A DNA stretch of 64,000 bases, taken from Eleginops maclovinus (Eukaryota; Chordata; Actinopteri; Perciformes; Eleginopidae). The DNA is taken from positions 5,376,217-5,440,216 of the forward strand of contig NC_086354.1 of NCBI RefSeq assembly GCF_036324505.1, read 5' to 3'. Within the stretch, counting starts at the first letter, position 1, and each line of letters opens with the position of its first letter. Position numbers and translations under genes: made by a program. Positions 49,690 through 62,636 of this stretch are shown here, one piece after another. The notes beneath the pieces were generated by a model. It searched no databases. It had not been told where the DNA came from and saw only the letters and a list, made by a program, of their open reading frames with translations.

Positions 49690-51715
49690 TAATAGGGTTC
49701 TAGGGTTAGGGTTGGATTAAGTAAGGTAAAGCTTTTCCTTGTCTCTAAATAGGCAGTTACTAAGTCATCACACTGGACATTAGTTCACCTTTATCTTCTT
49801 GACATGAATGTATGCCTCCTTGGGGAGTTTGTTTTTAGCCGTTATCTTTTTTATTCTGACGATTACATTTATGCTTCAGGAATGTAAAAAGCTCATTGTG
49901 TAGGTCATATTGCTAAACCAAATGTGTTAGTATCCTCAACGTTTATGTATTACGCAGAGCTTGTTTTTTTGCATTACTCCAATGGAAAAAACACATCGAT
50001 TTTTTTCTCAAGGGAACCATCACGATTGATATTCCCAGAACTCTTTTCAGAGTTTCTATAGTGTAGTCACGTGATCCTGAGCTATATGTGGAGGAATGTC
50101 CTTTAAGTGTAAAAAAGGAATAGGGAATGTAAACCAAACAGTAGATCAGATACATTACATTCAGTGTGTTTTAACATATGGTCTTAACCTGTGGTGGAGA
50201 TGTTGAGGGCCCAAACAAACCAATAATGTAAATCACAACAGGGGATGAAAAACACCCAGGCTACCCATATTTGCATGTGTGTAGACGCACCAGGTCAAGA
50301 AATTTGTGTTTCAAAAAAGGCACTGGCAGGAAAGCATAACTGGGGAGTGTCTTTGTGAACTCACTGCATGGTACTCAAGAAGTTCTGTGTTATTAGCCTT
50401 TCATATTCTCAGATCAAAAGTCATTCTTAACAGTCAGTGTATCCATCCGTGGACAAAAGGGACAACCCTGAAAAAGCTTATTTTGTAAAAGATCATTGAT
50501 ATTTTTCTGTTCTACATTGAAATGTGCTGAGTCTCATTGGTGATACAGCAATGCACTTCCTACCAAGATGCATTTTTTCCCACCATACACAGGGTGGCAC
50601 TCTAGTCCTCTTCAGGCCCCCCATCTGTATTCTACAACAGCACCATTTGTCCAGCTTTCTCTGTCATTGACAGCAATTTCTCTTTGCTTTTTGGTCCTGC
50701 TTGTTTTATTTAGTCAATCACAAACAGGGTTTTGACCCTTCTTCTGCAGGGTGGGGGTTGGTGTAGGGTGAAGATGTAACTGAAAAATTCATTCAAATTA
50801 GATTTCAAAGCCCTGAAAGTAAATCAGTAAGCAAGTCAGTGGTTTAATTAGAAAGTGTCTCATCCCTTTGTCTCGTCTTCTAACATGAAAACAGCAAACA
50901 ACAGGGATCCTGCGGTGAGATTTGTTTGTTTTTGCTTTTCAGCAGGGATTTTTTTCCCATTTTCTGAGAGCCCTAAAAGAATATATTGAACAAGTTAGAA
51001 AAACTCAAGGTCAAGCATCTACTCGACCTCAGTGAAAAATCACACAAAGAGAACATTTTTTTTTTTTAGTATGTTTCCACTTGGCCCAATACAGCTGACA
51101 GATGGTAAAGTATTTTCCCACAGAAATGGTTTGAATGATATTTAGCCCTCAGCAGAGAATCTGCATAGATTCTCAAGAAAACCACTCAACTGTTCATTGG
51201 CGAACATGTTGCCGCTTTTAGGTTGCCCATCCATCATTCAACTGAATCTTATTTTTCCCCCATATAAACACAATCTTCTTATTAAGGTCGCTACACTTTG
51301 GTTTGGCATTTAGTATTCAAAGTACAAATTCTCACCTTGAGTCTTGCTTACAAACTTTATTTTGGTCCATCAATATTGTTGCAGGCCAGCAGCATCAAGT
51401 GCAAACAGAATGGTATGGGGTGCATTTCACTACTCAATATCTGAGCCTGGGAGTCTGCAACTCTGTTACTAAATTTGTCTCGCGTAGAGTTAGATAAAAG
51501 CTTCAAAGATTGAACAAATATGTACTTAAATTGGGAACCTGTGGTGAAAAAGTTTTAATACCAGAGCCCAAGGGTGCAAAACTTCAGACAGACTTTTGCT
51601 AAGATTGAGAAATCTTAGCAAAAGCAACCCATTGTTTTAGAGAATGTGTGTAAAACATTTGTGTGTAAGCCTTTGGTACTGGTTCTCATTTTATTTTACA
51701 AGCATTATATTTTCT
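49690..51715. other. Intergenic DNA, no gene recognised
   Basis: No coding exon recognised. It contains one 14-bp perfect hairpin at 51593-51624 and a telomere-like GGGTTCTAGGGTTAGGGTTGG at 49694-49714. Confidence 0.4.
51593..51624. repeat. Perfect 14-bp inverted repeat with 4-nt loop
   Basis: CTTTTGCTAAGATT and AATCTTAGCAAAAG, separated by GAGA. Confidence 0.95.
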
Positions 51716-52559
51716 GGAGAAGCCGCACAGCTCACTAAGAATCCTGTTCTTCGACTTCTCCAGCACCTTCAACACGATCCAGCCACACCTGCTCACTGAC
51801 AAGCTGTCACTGATGCAGGTGGATCACAGCTTGGTGGCCTGGATCACTGACTACCTCACCAACAGACCTCAGTATGTCAGAATGCAGGGCAGTGTGTCTG
51901 ATGTGCTGGTGAGCAACACTGGAGCCCCCCAAGGAACTGTGCTGTCACCATTACTGTTCACCCTCTACACCTCTGACTTCTGCTTCGACTCCGGCTCACG
52001 CCACCTACAGAAGTTCTCCGATGACTCCTCCATCGTCAGCTGCATCACAGATAACAACGAGGAGGAGTACAGGGCCCTGGTGGAGAACTTCGTAGACTGG
52101 TGTGACAACAACCACTTCCAGCTCAACATCAGCAAGACTAAGGAGCTGGTGGTGGACTTTAGGCAGAGCATGAAGAGGTCTTTAAACCCAATCACCATCA
52201 GGGGGTAGGAGGTGGAGGTGGTGAACAGCTACAAGTTCCTGGGAGTGCACTTGAACAATAAAGTGGACTGGAGTGACAACACTGACACTCTCTTCAGGAA
52301 GGGACAGAGCAAGCTGTTCTTCCTTAGGAGGCTCAGGTCCTTCAATGTGTGCAGGAGGCTGCTGCAGACGTTCTACCAGTCTGTGGTGGCCAGTGTGCTC
52401 TTCTTTGCCGTGGTGTGCTGGAGGGGAAACACCAACAAAAGGGATGCTGACAGGCTGAACGAGCTCGTGAGGAAGGCTAGCTCTGTTGTTGGAGTTAAAC
52501 TGGACAATCTGGAGGAGGTGGCTGAGGGGAGGATGAGGATGAAACTGGACAGTATCTAG
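51716..52559 (+). pseudogene. Reverse transcriptase fragment of L2/Rex1-like LINE
   Basis: The translation reads LRILFFDFSSTFNTIQPHLL, then GAPQGTVLSPLLFTLY and FSDDSSIV (FxDD catalytic box), then LNISKTKELVVDFRQ. A stop at 52206-52208 is followed in the next frame by EVEVVNSYKFLGVHLN and the thumb region (LFFLRRLRSFNVC, LLQTFYQSVVASVL), so the copy is dead. The endonuclease and 5' part are missing. Confidence 0.88.
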
Positions 52560-52744
52560 CTAGTGAAGATGAGGAGTACGTTCAGCCACAGACTCATCCC
52601 ACCTCCACACAGCACTAAGTGCCTGGGAAACTCCTTTGTGCCTGTAGCCATCAGGCTGCACAACAACGGGTTAACCATGTGACTCACTGACAATAACCCG
52701 GACTGCACATAAAGTCTGCACTTTTGAACTATAACTTTGACCTG

Positions 52745-54188
52745 ACCTGAGGGATCAACTCCAATATCACGGGCGGAAGTCACTGATGTAGTCAAACAAC
52801 TACACAGTGGCAAAGCCCCGGGGGTGGACAAGATCCGCCCAGAAATGCTGAAGGCTCTGGGTGTTGAGGGACTGTCATGGTTGACACGTCTCATCAACAT
52901 TGCGTGGAAGTCGGAAACAGTACCGAAGGAGTGGCAGACCGGGGTGGTGGTTCCCCTTTTTAAAAAGGGGGATCAGAGGGTGTGTGCCACTTACAGAGGC
53001 ATCACACTACTCAGCCTCCCCGGGAAAGTTTACTCTAAGGTGCTGGAAAGGAGGGTCTGGCCGATTGTTGAACCTCAGATTGAGGAGGAACAATGCGGTT
53101 TGCGTCCTGGTCGTGGAACGACGGACCAGCTTTTCACTCTCGCAAGGATCCTGGAGGGGGCCTGGGAGTACGCTCATCTGGTCTATATATGCTCTGTGGA
53201 TTTGGAGAAGGCGTATGACCGGGTTCCCAGGGAGATACTGTGGGAGGTGCTGCGGGAGTATGGGGTGAAGTGGTCTCTACTCAGGGCCATCCAATCTCTG
53301 TACTCTCAAAGCGAGAGCTGTGTCCGGGTCCTCGGTAGCACATCGGACCGATTTCCGGTGAGGGTTGGCCTCCGCCAGGGCTGGGCTTTGTCACCAATCC
53401 TGTTTGTGATATTCATGGACAGGATTTCGAGGCGTAGTCGTGAGGGAGGGGGTCTGCAGTTCGGTGGGCTAAGGATTGCACCACTGCTTTTTGCAGATGA
53501 TGTGGTCCTAATGGCTTCATCGGTCTGTGACCTTCAGCACTCACTGGATCGGTTCGCGGCCGAGTGTGAAGCGCCTGGGATGAGGATCAGCACCTCCAAA
53601 TTTGAGGCCATGGTTCTCAGCAGGAAACAGATGGACTGTCCACTCCAGGTAGGGAATGAAGCCTTACCCTAAGTGAAGGAGTTCAAGTATCTCGGGTCTT
53701 GTTCTCGAGTGAGGGAACAATGGAGCGTGAGATGGGCCGGAGAATTGGAGCAGCGGGAGCGGTACTGCAGTCGCTTTACCGCACCGTTGTGACAAAAAGG
53801 GAGCTGAGCCAGAAGGCATTTTCGTTCCTACCCTCACCTATGGTCATGAAGGATGGGTCATCCGGGAGGGACTCGGAGTAGAACCGCTGCTCCTTCGTGT
53901 TGAAAGGAGCCAGTTGAGGTGGTTCGGGCACCTAGTGAGAATGCCCCCTGGGCGCCTCCCTAGGGAGGTGTTCCAGGCACGTCCAGCTGGGAAGAGACCG
54001 AGGGGTAGACCTGGGACCAGGTGGAGGGATTATATCTCTTCGCTGGCCTGGGAGCGCCTTGGAATCTCCCAGTCAGAGCTGGTTGATGTGGCCAGGGAAA
54101 GAGAAGTTTGGGGCTCTCTGCTGGAGCTGTTACCTCCGCGACCCTGACGGATAAGCGGGAGAAGATGGAAGGATAGATGGATGGATGG
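52745..54188 (+). mobile_element. Rex3/RTE-like LINE, 5'-truncated, nested insertion
   Basis: It ends in GATGG repeats (54164-54188), the tail type known for Rex3. It is flanked by the 11-bp duplication ACTTTGACCTG. GC content is clearly higher than the surroundings. A fragment of the same family lies at 8283-8480. Confidence 0.9.
52824..54147 (+). pseudogene. Rex3-like reverse transcriptase, broken
   Basis: RT motifs are YRGITLLSLPGKVYSKVLE, CSVDLEKAYDRVP, GLRQGWALSPILF (usually GLRQGCPLSP) and LLFADDVVLMA with the FADD catalytic pair. A TAA at 53670-53672 interrupts the frame. Later pieces in other frames (REVFQARPAGKRPRGRP, WRDYISSLAWERLGI) show the C-terminal region with frameshifts. It lacks the endonuclease. 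It is not functional. Confidence 0.9.
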
Positions 54189-54419
54189 ACTTTGACCTGC
54201 ACTCTCTTTCTGCACACATAAATGTGTATATTTTTAACAATACTTTGTTACTTATCTGTATATCATTTTTTTATTTAAATTTTTTTTATTTTAATTTCTT
54301 TCATATCCCTGTTTGAACCTGTACTGTTTTTCCTCTTCTCTGTTGCTGCATAAACACTTGAATTTCCCCACAGGGATTAATAAAGGTACATCTTATCTAT
54401 CTTATCTTATCTTTTAAGG

Positions 54420-55180
54420 CTGCTCTTTCACACTTTTGGAATTGGATGTATGTTCATTAGTCAATGTTGAGTTTATTCCAATTCAACCCGAGGGGAACAT
54501 AAATGTTTGTTCATGTTAATCAAGTCAGGACTTTTGAAACTTAAGGATTTAGTTGAGTTCCAGACACTACTAGTTATTTTCAGGGCAAAAAGCAAAGTAT
54601 TACCAGAACATTTACAAAAAATGTTTGTTTTTAGTTCAGAGGACCGAAGAAGGACATTTCATTTTAAGCATCAGTATGCACAGACTACTTTAAAGCAGAT
54701 GTGTATTTCAGTGGTTGGAGTCAAACTGTGGAATTGTCTACAGAATGATTTAAAGGGTTGTATGAATATTTTTCAGTTCAAGAAGATGTATAAAAAAAGA
54801 GTAACTAAACTTTATGAAGTGGTAGGTAATCTGTTTCCTTAGTTGATTGTGTATTAGTGTACATGTCGCTTGTTTCTTTTCTCACGTTAGTGTAAGTATT
54901 TGTTGTTTGAACTGTTACCTGCTGGAAGACCTTTGTGAAAAATCAGAGAATCAGTACAAGTGTTGGGGTTCATCCTAATCTTGCTTATCTATTTAATGGT
55001 GGTCAAGAGTTCATAAAAAATATTCTGGTGGTACCACAGGAAAAGTTAGGGGAGCCCCAGAGTGAGTGGGATTCATCCTTCGGGGGAACATGATTGTTTG
55101 TAATCACATTCATGTCATCCGTAAAGCAGTTGACAGGATTTTTCAGTCCGGACTAAAATGGTTGAACCGTTTCCCTCCAG
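54420..55180. repeat. Second array of the ATTCATCC-type decayed repeat
   Basis: It matches 48760-49320. One example is GTTCATAAAAAATATTCTGG against GTTCATAAAAAATCTTCTGG. It also has GGGGAGCCCCAGAGTGAG and the ATTCATCC...GGGGGAACATGA core at 55070. Confidence 0.7.
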
Positions 55181-55314
55181 TGGTTCGTCTTTAACTTTTG
55201 GATAATTGCAAAGGATTTTTGTGCAGACTAAGACACATTTAAATACTAATGGGGGGATGAAAAAAAAGGAAATCTGTAATAAATTTACCAGGCCGGCTGA
55301 GCTCAATATAATAA

Positions 55315-55460
55315 TGAAATGTTATTTCTATAGCCCAATATCACACATTACACATGTGTCTCAGGGGGCTTCATAGTTTGTGCAGGTTGCAACAACCTCT
55401 GTCCTAAGATCATCACATCATACAAGGAAAAACTCGTAAAGCAACCCCACAGTTAAAGGC
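55315..55460. repeat. Dispersed fish-type repeat fragment
   Basis: TTATTTCTATAGCCCAATATCAC...GTCTCAGGGGGCTTCA...ACAAGGAAAAACTC is a word order I recall from high-copy teleost repeats. The class is uncertain. Confidence 0.4.
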
Positions 55461-55469
55461 AAGCCTGAA

Positions 55470-56900
55470 CCAGCCCTAACTATAAGCTTAATCGCATAGG
55501 AAAGTACCATGCATACTCTTAAGAGTGGAGAGGATGACTACTCCACAAACTGGAAGAAGTTTCCACAGAACTCAATAGTTGCATTACGTTTTCCCCCTCT
55601 TCACCATGCGTTAGAGGACACATACAGTAGGTGCATAATTAATGTGAAATGTGAGGTATGGAATTCTGTTTCTTGTTTTTATTTAATTTAATTTATTTAG
55701 GCTGAGATTGACTTTATGTCTCTGAAGGCTACTTCAAAAACCCTGGCATCTGTGTTAATGAGATAAACCAGCTCATTCCGTGTTGCATGTGCATTCTCTA
55801 TGCAGTGGAGATTATTAATTACTCCTTAATTTGTTCCACACACATACTTTGGGGGTGAACACAGTGGGATCCCTGACATTTCAAATTAAAATGTATTTGT
55901 CTTTGTCAGAAGTGTAGCCATTGCATACATATACAGTAACATGAATAATTATGTGCTAGAGCAGCGGGAGTTGATAAGGTCTATTAATTTTTCAGTGGTT
56001 TGGAATAGGGAGCAACACATAAAAACAATTTTCCACTAGTGTAATATGATCACATTATATCTCCATTTGTCACATTAAGATGTGGTTCAAACTAATAAAT
56101 GACACTAAAGGCCTCATTAAAACCGCTTTATTAGGAAAGTGTTTATTTGAGTTTAGTATGTACATTTTACAACAGCAAGGCAACATATGAGCATAGATAA
56201 ATTATATTAGATGGCAGCAAACTGAAAAAGCAGCAATCATAAGTCATATCATTTCATATTAGTATTCAAATAAGATATGGATTTTCTGAGTGAAAATATG
56301 ATACATTTTTATTCCTTATAAAGAGAGATATATATATCCCTCATAAAAACCTTTCAGTGCTTTGCAGTGACCTTGGGTGCAGGCTTTCACTGCAAGGTAG
56401 ACCGAAATGTGTTTTGACAGTGCCAGGGATAAAATCTAGTCCATTTTAATGAGAAATTGCCGAATTAGCCTGCCATTTCCACTGTATTATGGACGTATAG
56501 GATGCTATTGCTGGTTTAGAAGACAAAGCAACTGAAGTATAATGCCTCTGAAGAAGGAGAGTGGCCTCCGTGTGGCTGGCTGTACGGCTGACTGGGTACT
56601 GTCAGTAGCGTTGAGTCACTTCAACTGAGATTCGGTCTCTAAACATCCCACTGCCTGTCATTCAAGTTTTGCAAGATTTAAAGTAACAACAAATTCTTCA
56701 ATAAAGGTTTAAACCACACGCAGTCTGTTGCCCCAAGAAAGAAAATAAAGACATTGTTCCATATGTGCAAAGTGAATTATCAGTTCTGATTGGCCAGAGG
56801 GTGAACATTATTTACAGGCCTTGTATCATTTCGAACGTATTCTTATGGCTGAAAGGCTAGTGGTGACATCTCTTGTACAGATGCACGTAGTAAATTACTA
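55470..56900. other. Intergenic DNA downstream of rgs18, no gene recognised
   Basis: AT-rich, short ORFs only. The region 56100-56600 shows no motif I can name. Confidence 0.4.
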
Positions 56901-56909
56901 ATGGTTTGA

Positions 56910-57520
56910 CATCTTAGGAAATACACTCATTCACTTTCTTGCCAAGATGACACAAAGAGTGAAATGAGAAAATGTATACCAATTGTCTATGATAGATAAA
57001 AAGCTACCAGATAGCATAGCTCAGCCTGATATGTATGAGATACAGTTAGCTGAACTGACTGCAGGAAGTTTCTGCATAATTCCTGCAACCCAATATGTAA
57101 TGTCTTACTTGTTATATAGGCACATTTTTACTTAAACAAAATACGCTTCCCAATGTATACCACATTTAGCTTAAACTTAAGATGTACCCTGCAAACCAAG
57201 TCAGTAGCTAGCTAGCACTAACTTAAGCTAGTTCCTCGCTCTCCCTAGCTCCACCCTATCATTCAAATATGGTCACTTCTGGTCTCAGACAAATAAGATG
57301 GAGAAGGCTAAAATGCCAAACGTCCAATGGACTGCATCACAGTGGATATCCTCATTTAATTTATCCAGTCAATGATCAGATTATAAAACGAGCTATGTTT
57401 AGCCTAATGCTAGGTGTATTTTGCTATAGATGTGTGCATATCGAGCTAGCTGTTTCCTTATATTTCCAGTCTTTATGCTACGCTAAGCTAACCAGGCAGC
57501 TGTAGCTATACTCATCTTAC
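56910..57520. repeat. Dispersed repeat rich in GCTAGC/AGCTA words
   Basis: It starts with TTAGGAAATACACTCATTCACTTTCTTGCC and ends with TCCAGTCTTTATGCTACGCTAAGCTAACC. These are hallmarks, from memory, of a widespread unclassified teleost repeat. It is just downstream of rgs18. Confidence 0.45.
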
Positions 57521-57702
57521 ATCTTTGAGAGTGGTAACAATATTCTAAATTCTTGAAAAGAAAGCAAATAACACACTTTGCAGAAGCAAACCTGTGGCTA
57601 ATTAGCACATTGCTCGTTTCAACAATTATGCTGCTCCTCACGGAATATCTCATATTTAAAAATCTATTTCACAGAGTGAGGGACCACACTGAAATGCCAT
57701 TT

Positions 57703-60700
57703 CTACCAGGCCGAAGGTTCATTTGTGGCCTCACCCCTGTCGTTGAATACACAGGAGCGTGACCTTCTGCGAAACATGGTTGCCCCAGGGCCTTTCCTCC
57801 TGGTGAGACGCAGATAAATGTCAGAGTTGAGGAACCTGGGGTAGGAGTCCTTTTTCATCAGACTGTAGATTTTTATCTGGGCTGCTTCAAAACAGCTCTT
57901 TGTGGGCTTTGCCATGACCTTCTGAATGGCCATCTTTGTGTTGTAGTCGATGTTGACCTAAATGAAAAGAGAAGGATTTAAAGACATTAAAAACTGAACT
58001 AATACAAAATATTCAACATCACCACAGCTCTCAAATATTAATGCATATCAAACTGCAACTCTTCAACCATCAATATTGAAGGTTACATTCATTTACATTT
58101 GGGTCTCTCTGCAAATCACTCAAGCTGTTTCATGCTTTCCAGCTAGCGCAGCATTCTCCATATTTACACAAGCGATCATGTTAGAATGAAAGTGTGTGGG
58201 TGATGCTCTCTGCAGTTCTACAGAGGACTGTCTAAACCACAAACCAGACACCACACTCTCAACGGTCAGATCTGCTGCAGGTCATGAAAGCAGATCGCAT
58301 GGTGGTCGCAACATCCTTGCAACAAACGGAAACCTTCAAAACTGTGACTGTGTCACACAGAAATAACCTGAGCTGCTTTGCACTAAATGCATGACCTCAG
58401 CGAGCAGCTGCTCCTAAAGATTGTTCGCAAAGGTCAACCCACTGCAGGCTCATGACTATGCAATGCTTAAGAATTCAACCACTGTTTTTTTCATATGACA
58501 TCTATATTTCAAACCTCCAACAGCATTCCAAAAGCCAAAGGCAACAGTAGACCGCAGGTATTGTTGAGCCTTTGCAGCTCAACATAATAGCCTATTATGC
58601 AGCATTACATATACACAGTTTAAGATAAATTAAAATGTCATGTCGTACCTCTTTAGGCGCTTCTGTTTCAATATGAACCGTATAAATATATTTGGCTTTG
58701 GAAAGCAGTTTGGTCTCAGAATCAATGGTCTTGTATTCTTCACAGGCCAACCAGAACTCAATGTTTTCCTCACTGAATTCTGTCCTGAGGAACTGAGAGA
58801 AGCTTTCCACCCCATCTGATGAAGAGAAACAGAGACAATGTTATTTACTATAAACACAATACAAAGTCACACTACTGTTCATTACAAAATAGATATTTCA
58901 GTGCCTTTGGGTAAACAAAGCTCACATTAGATTATCAGGATGTTTTAAGGACAAAAGGTGGAATTTAAAGGGACCTTATTATGCTTTTTGGGGGTTTCCC
59001 TTTCCTGTAATGTGTTAAATAGGTTTTTGTGCATGTAAATGGTCTGTAAAAGCAGGATAAAATCCGATAGTCTGGACCCCCTTTTACTACCGTATCATAG
59101 TCACTATGTTACACTTGCGCTCCTATTGGCTAGCATTCGAACACATTACGTCATAGGCTGAGGGGCGGGACATCTCTAAGCTGTTGATTAATCACAACAG
59201 AGCTGGCCAGCTAACCAATCACAGCAGACTGGGCTCTGGTTTCAGACAGAGGGTAAAAAGAGGTGCTGCAGCACAGGCAGTATGAGAAAAATAAAGAGCT
59301 TTTTGAACATTAAAGAATGGAGACATGCTCCATTACATTTGTCTGTTTGTATGTTTGTAGATGTGCTGATATGGAAAGTTTGTAATAAACTAAATGATAA
59401 AGTGTAGTAAAGTAATTTTTGATCTGTGCAATGTATTTGTGAAATTGTAAGAAAAAGGAGCAAAGTTGTACATGTAGGTATGATGTCAGCGAGAAGGAGG
59501 GTCCAAAAAACACCAGACCGCTTTGCATGAGTTTGAAACGTAATTAATTTAGTTGACATGTACTTCACTTCTGTATTTACAATACGTTAACCCACCTCAG
59601 TAGTTATTTTAATCCAAACACTGACTTGCTTGTCACGTTACTACGCGACTTCTGCAGTTATTTTAACCTAAACCACAAAAAAACCTACGCAAGTGTTTCC
59701 TCCAAAGACAGAACATTATTTTGCAAGGACTGCATATATGTAAGGAGTGGTAATTCCCATCTAATGCTACATTAACATTGAAAAATATCTTTTTTAAGAT
59801 ATCATATGAACCGTTGTATGAGGATACGTTGGCCAAAGAGTGTATATGGCATTACAATTAGCAAACCTCATACATCAAAAGTGTTTCAATGCAACATATG
59901 CATTAATGTAGCAGTAAGTGCACAATCAAAATTGTACTCTGTACCGTACAAATATCAAAATACTTCTTCTACCTCTTCCTCATACCAAAGTTGCTCAAAA
60001 TGACAGTACAAACAATAACTTAGCAATAACATAACCCTTCAATAGCGTACATATACTTTTAGTATTATAAATCTTAAATACTATCGATAAAACCATTCCA
60101 AAATGAGCACATTCAGTGGTGTACAATGTTTCAAAGCTGCACTACATTGCAACTTCTCTGCTTATGAGGAAGTTGCATAGTTTCTGTGTTGCTATTGGTG
60201 CGAACAAACATTAAAAGATGTAGTGAAACTACCACTTCTCACTCCATTAACTATTTATATCCCCTAGAACTTCTTATCAGTTAACAATTCACATGCAGCA
60301 AACAGTTATACACAGAATAGAGTACGCCCTTTGTGTGCAACAATTTGCCTCAACATTGTTGTGAATCTTTGGACATTTATCTGACCTGAGTGCTTCAGCA
60401 GTTCTTCAAAGGAGTCGCTCCATTGCAAAGCCGCCTCTGGTGAGATGCTGCAAAAAAAATCAGAAATATGCTCAGCTCTTCCCTATTGATGAAGCAACAA
60501 ATGTTGAGGTATCCTTTGACATGTCTGCATGCCATGTTGCCACCAGTGTGCAATGAGTCATGAAGGGTACTGGAAGCTGAGGTTGAACATAAGTAATACA
60601 ATATTTGATATAAATGCATTTTGCCTCACTTGCTGGGTGGCGTATTTGTCTTTTTATGGGGACTGACGTTTTCATGAGAGCCTGACTTGGTGAGAAAAAG

Positions 60701-61339
60701 GCTGAGTCGGCTCTTCCTCTCCTTGTCTTTCTGTCTGCAAACACAGGAGAAAATACATCAAGCTCCACAAACTGTCAGCCGCTTAAACGGTAGCACAGTG
60801 AACCAAATCAGCAACTTATGAGAGAATAACTCCTCGCAGACACATTGCTAAAGTGGCTTACAAGACGTGCTATAAATTACACAATGTCTTTTTGGTCAAC
60901 TACAAATTGGAAGAAAAGTCTTGCATGCACACGAGTTCACGGAGAGACTCATCATGGAGGACAGCTTTTGGAAGTCTATCCTCCTTACATGGTGTCAACT
61001 GCACTCATTTTCATGTACTATATGAACACATTAAATAGTTATCATGCAGTATTATAATGCTTGTTAGTAAGAAGTGATCTATACACAAAGAAACTTGCTG
61101 TGTCTCTACTCATGACTAAAGTTTTCACGTTTTTCTACATTTACTTAAACACACTATGAAATGAGTTATTCTTAAAACAGTTAAACAATAGAAAACAGCT
61201 GAGTTTCACACACCAACCTGCTAAAATCGTCCTTCATCTTTGGTGCCTGCGAGTGTTGTGGACCAAACATTTTGAAATACGCTTCCTCCTTTGGGCCCAT
61301 GTAGTTGAATTGAGGAAATAGAAAAAGAAGTGTCTCCAT
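57703..61339 (-). CDS. rgs18: RGS18, complete
   Basis: RGS18 is a haematopoietic and platelet-type R4 RGS protein that turns off Gi/Gq signalling in mammals. Minus-strand exons are 61218-61339, 60630-60734, 60386-60447, 58649-58815 and 57703-57957, totalling 711 bp or 236 residues (human 235), all in phase. The start [19 protein letters not shown] matches the unusual RGS18 N-terminus. Exon 2 is strongly basic ([20 protein letters not shown]). Exon 3 carries [19 protein letters not shown]. Exon 4 is the RGS core ([20 protein letters not shown]). Exon 5 ends [18 protein letters not shown] followed by the RGS18-specific tail [12 protein letters not shown]. It is the outermost gene of the cluster, as in mammals. 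Intron 3 contains a truncated TTAA-type MITE at 58965-59340. Confidence 0.95.
58965..59340. mobile_element. Truncated copy of the TTAA-type MITE, in rgs18 intron 3
   Basis: TTAA at 58965 followed by AGGGACCTTATTATGC, like the left end at 1476. The right terminus is missing. Confidence 0.75.
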
Positions 61340-62630
61340 GCTGTTTTGCGTGTATCTAGTGTGCAAAGTGGCACGCCACAAATAGCTCTCTGAATTTTTT
61401 TTAACCCATCACTCGATGAACCATCTCGTCTTTTATAAAAACCTGCTCGCATTTCATTTCCCTTACCTTTTGCTTTACTTCCTGTAATGGTGTAACCACT
61501 TACAGCTAACAGCCCCATCAGTGATGCAGAAAAGCCCCTGTGTTCAACATCCTGTCAAATGTTTCCTTAGAAATTTGGAAAGTCAGCCAGCTATGCTCAT
61601 GCATAGGTGTTTTTTGTTTTTGTTTTTTGGCTGAGTTTATGTCTTATCATTTTACGACAATAACACAATGTGCTAATTAAGTAATTATGATCTAATAACC
61701 CAAGTGCCCCAAAAAACAACTAATGGATTTTGTGATATTTGTACTGTCACTATTACAATGGTTGTGTATGGTTCATGTTGATGATTGAATGATTTTGAGC
61801 TTTACTTTTAATTGTGTGATCCTGGGCGTTTCTTTATCCAGCAATTCCACTTGCACAACAAGCAAGGCCAGATACTGCAGACATGTAAAGAATGAAATGA
61901 CATAATAAAAATGGGTCTGTGCAGAGTGTGGGCCCTGCCCTTTCCAGAACATCAGCGCCTTAATGAAGAAAGACACACTCTGTGACACAGTGGAAAACAA
62001 CAGGGAATGGTTGCTAGATATATGTGATTTCTCTTTTAGAGAAATACTGAAACTGTCTTTAAAAATATCAGTAGAGGACCTTTCTTTAGTGTTTAAGTGC
62101 CAGAGGAGAATAATAATCAAACTGGTTCAGTATGCAACTTGGAAACTGAAAGCCTCCCGTGCACATTCACTGAGAATAAAGATCATTATACTGTTGATAG
62201 GCATTGTATTGCTGCATTTGGTGTATTTGTAGACTAAAAACAAATTGTCAGCATCTTTTTTAGGGCAATCAACAAACATCACTGGCCAACTTTATTGTGG
62301 GCAAAAAAAACAAAACATGAATTAACATGTGTTATTCTTGTAGGTTAATCTTGAAATTACACAAATGCATGCAATACTACTTTACATCTCATTTGGCTCA
62401 TTCAAGTTGAGCCGAAAAAGCATAGGAGGAGCATTTGTTTTGGTTTGGAGGTAATTTTTGAAATACAACAGGACACTAAAAGCAAAGTACAGCAAACCCT
62501 GTTTAACCAAACAAAGTGATATAATACCAAAAGATCCAGCAACTTAGGGTTCAGAGAATTCTCCCAACAGTTAAAAACAGTTTCACTGCAAAGGCTGTAG
62601 ACCATGGACCAATTTGACCATTGTGGTGCA
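61340..62630. other. Upstream flank of rgs18, no gene recognised
   Basis: This should contain the rgs18 promoter and any 5' UTR. I see short ORFs only and no core promoter motif that decides a start site. Confidence 0.4.
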
Positions 62631-62636
62631 GACTTT

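Larger units (their letters stand above)
51716..54415 (+). mobile_element. L2/Rex1-like LINE, 5'-truncated, split by a nested Rex3 copy
   Basis: The RT portion runs 51716-52559, and the 3' UTR continues at 54189-54415, ending in AATAAAG and a TTATC tail. The inserted block is 52745-54188. ACTTTGACCTG is duplicated on both sides of it (52734-52744, 54189-54199). Confidence 0.85.

Noticed and set aside
61773..62232. Overlapping 89- and 115-codon ORFs on opposite strands
   Set aside because: No recognised domain, AT-rich hydrophobic composition and no exon signals.
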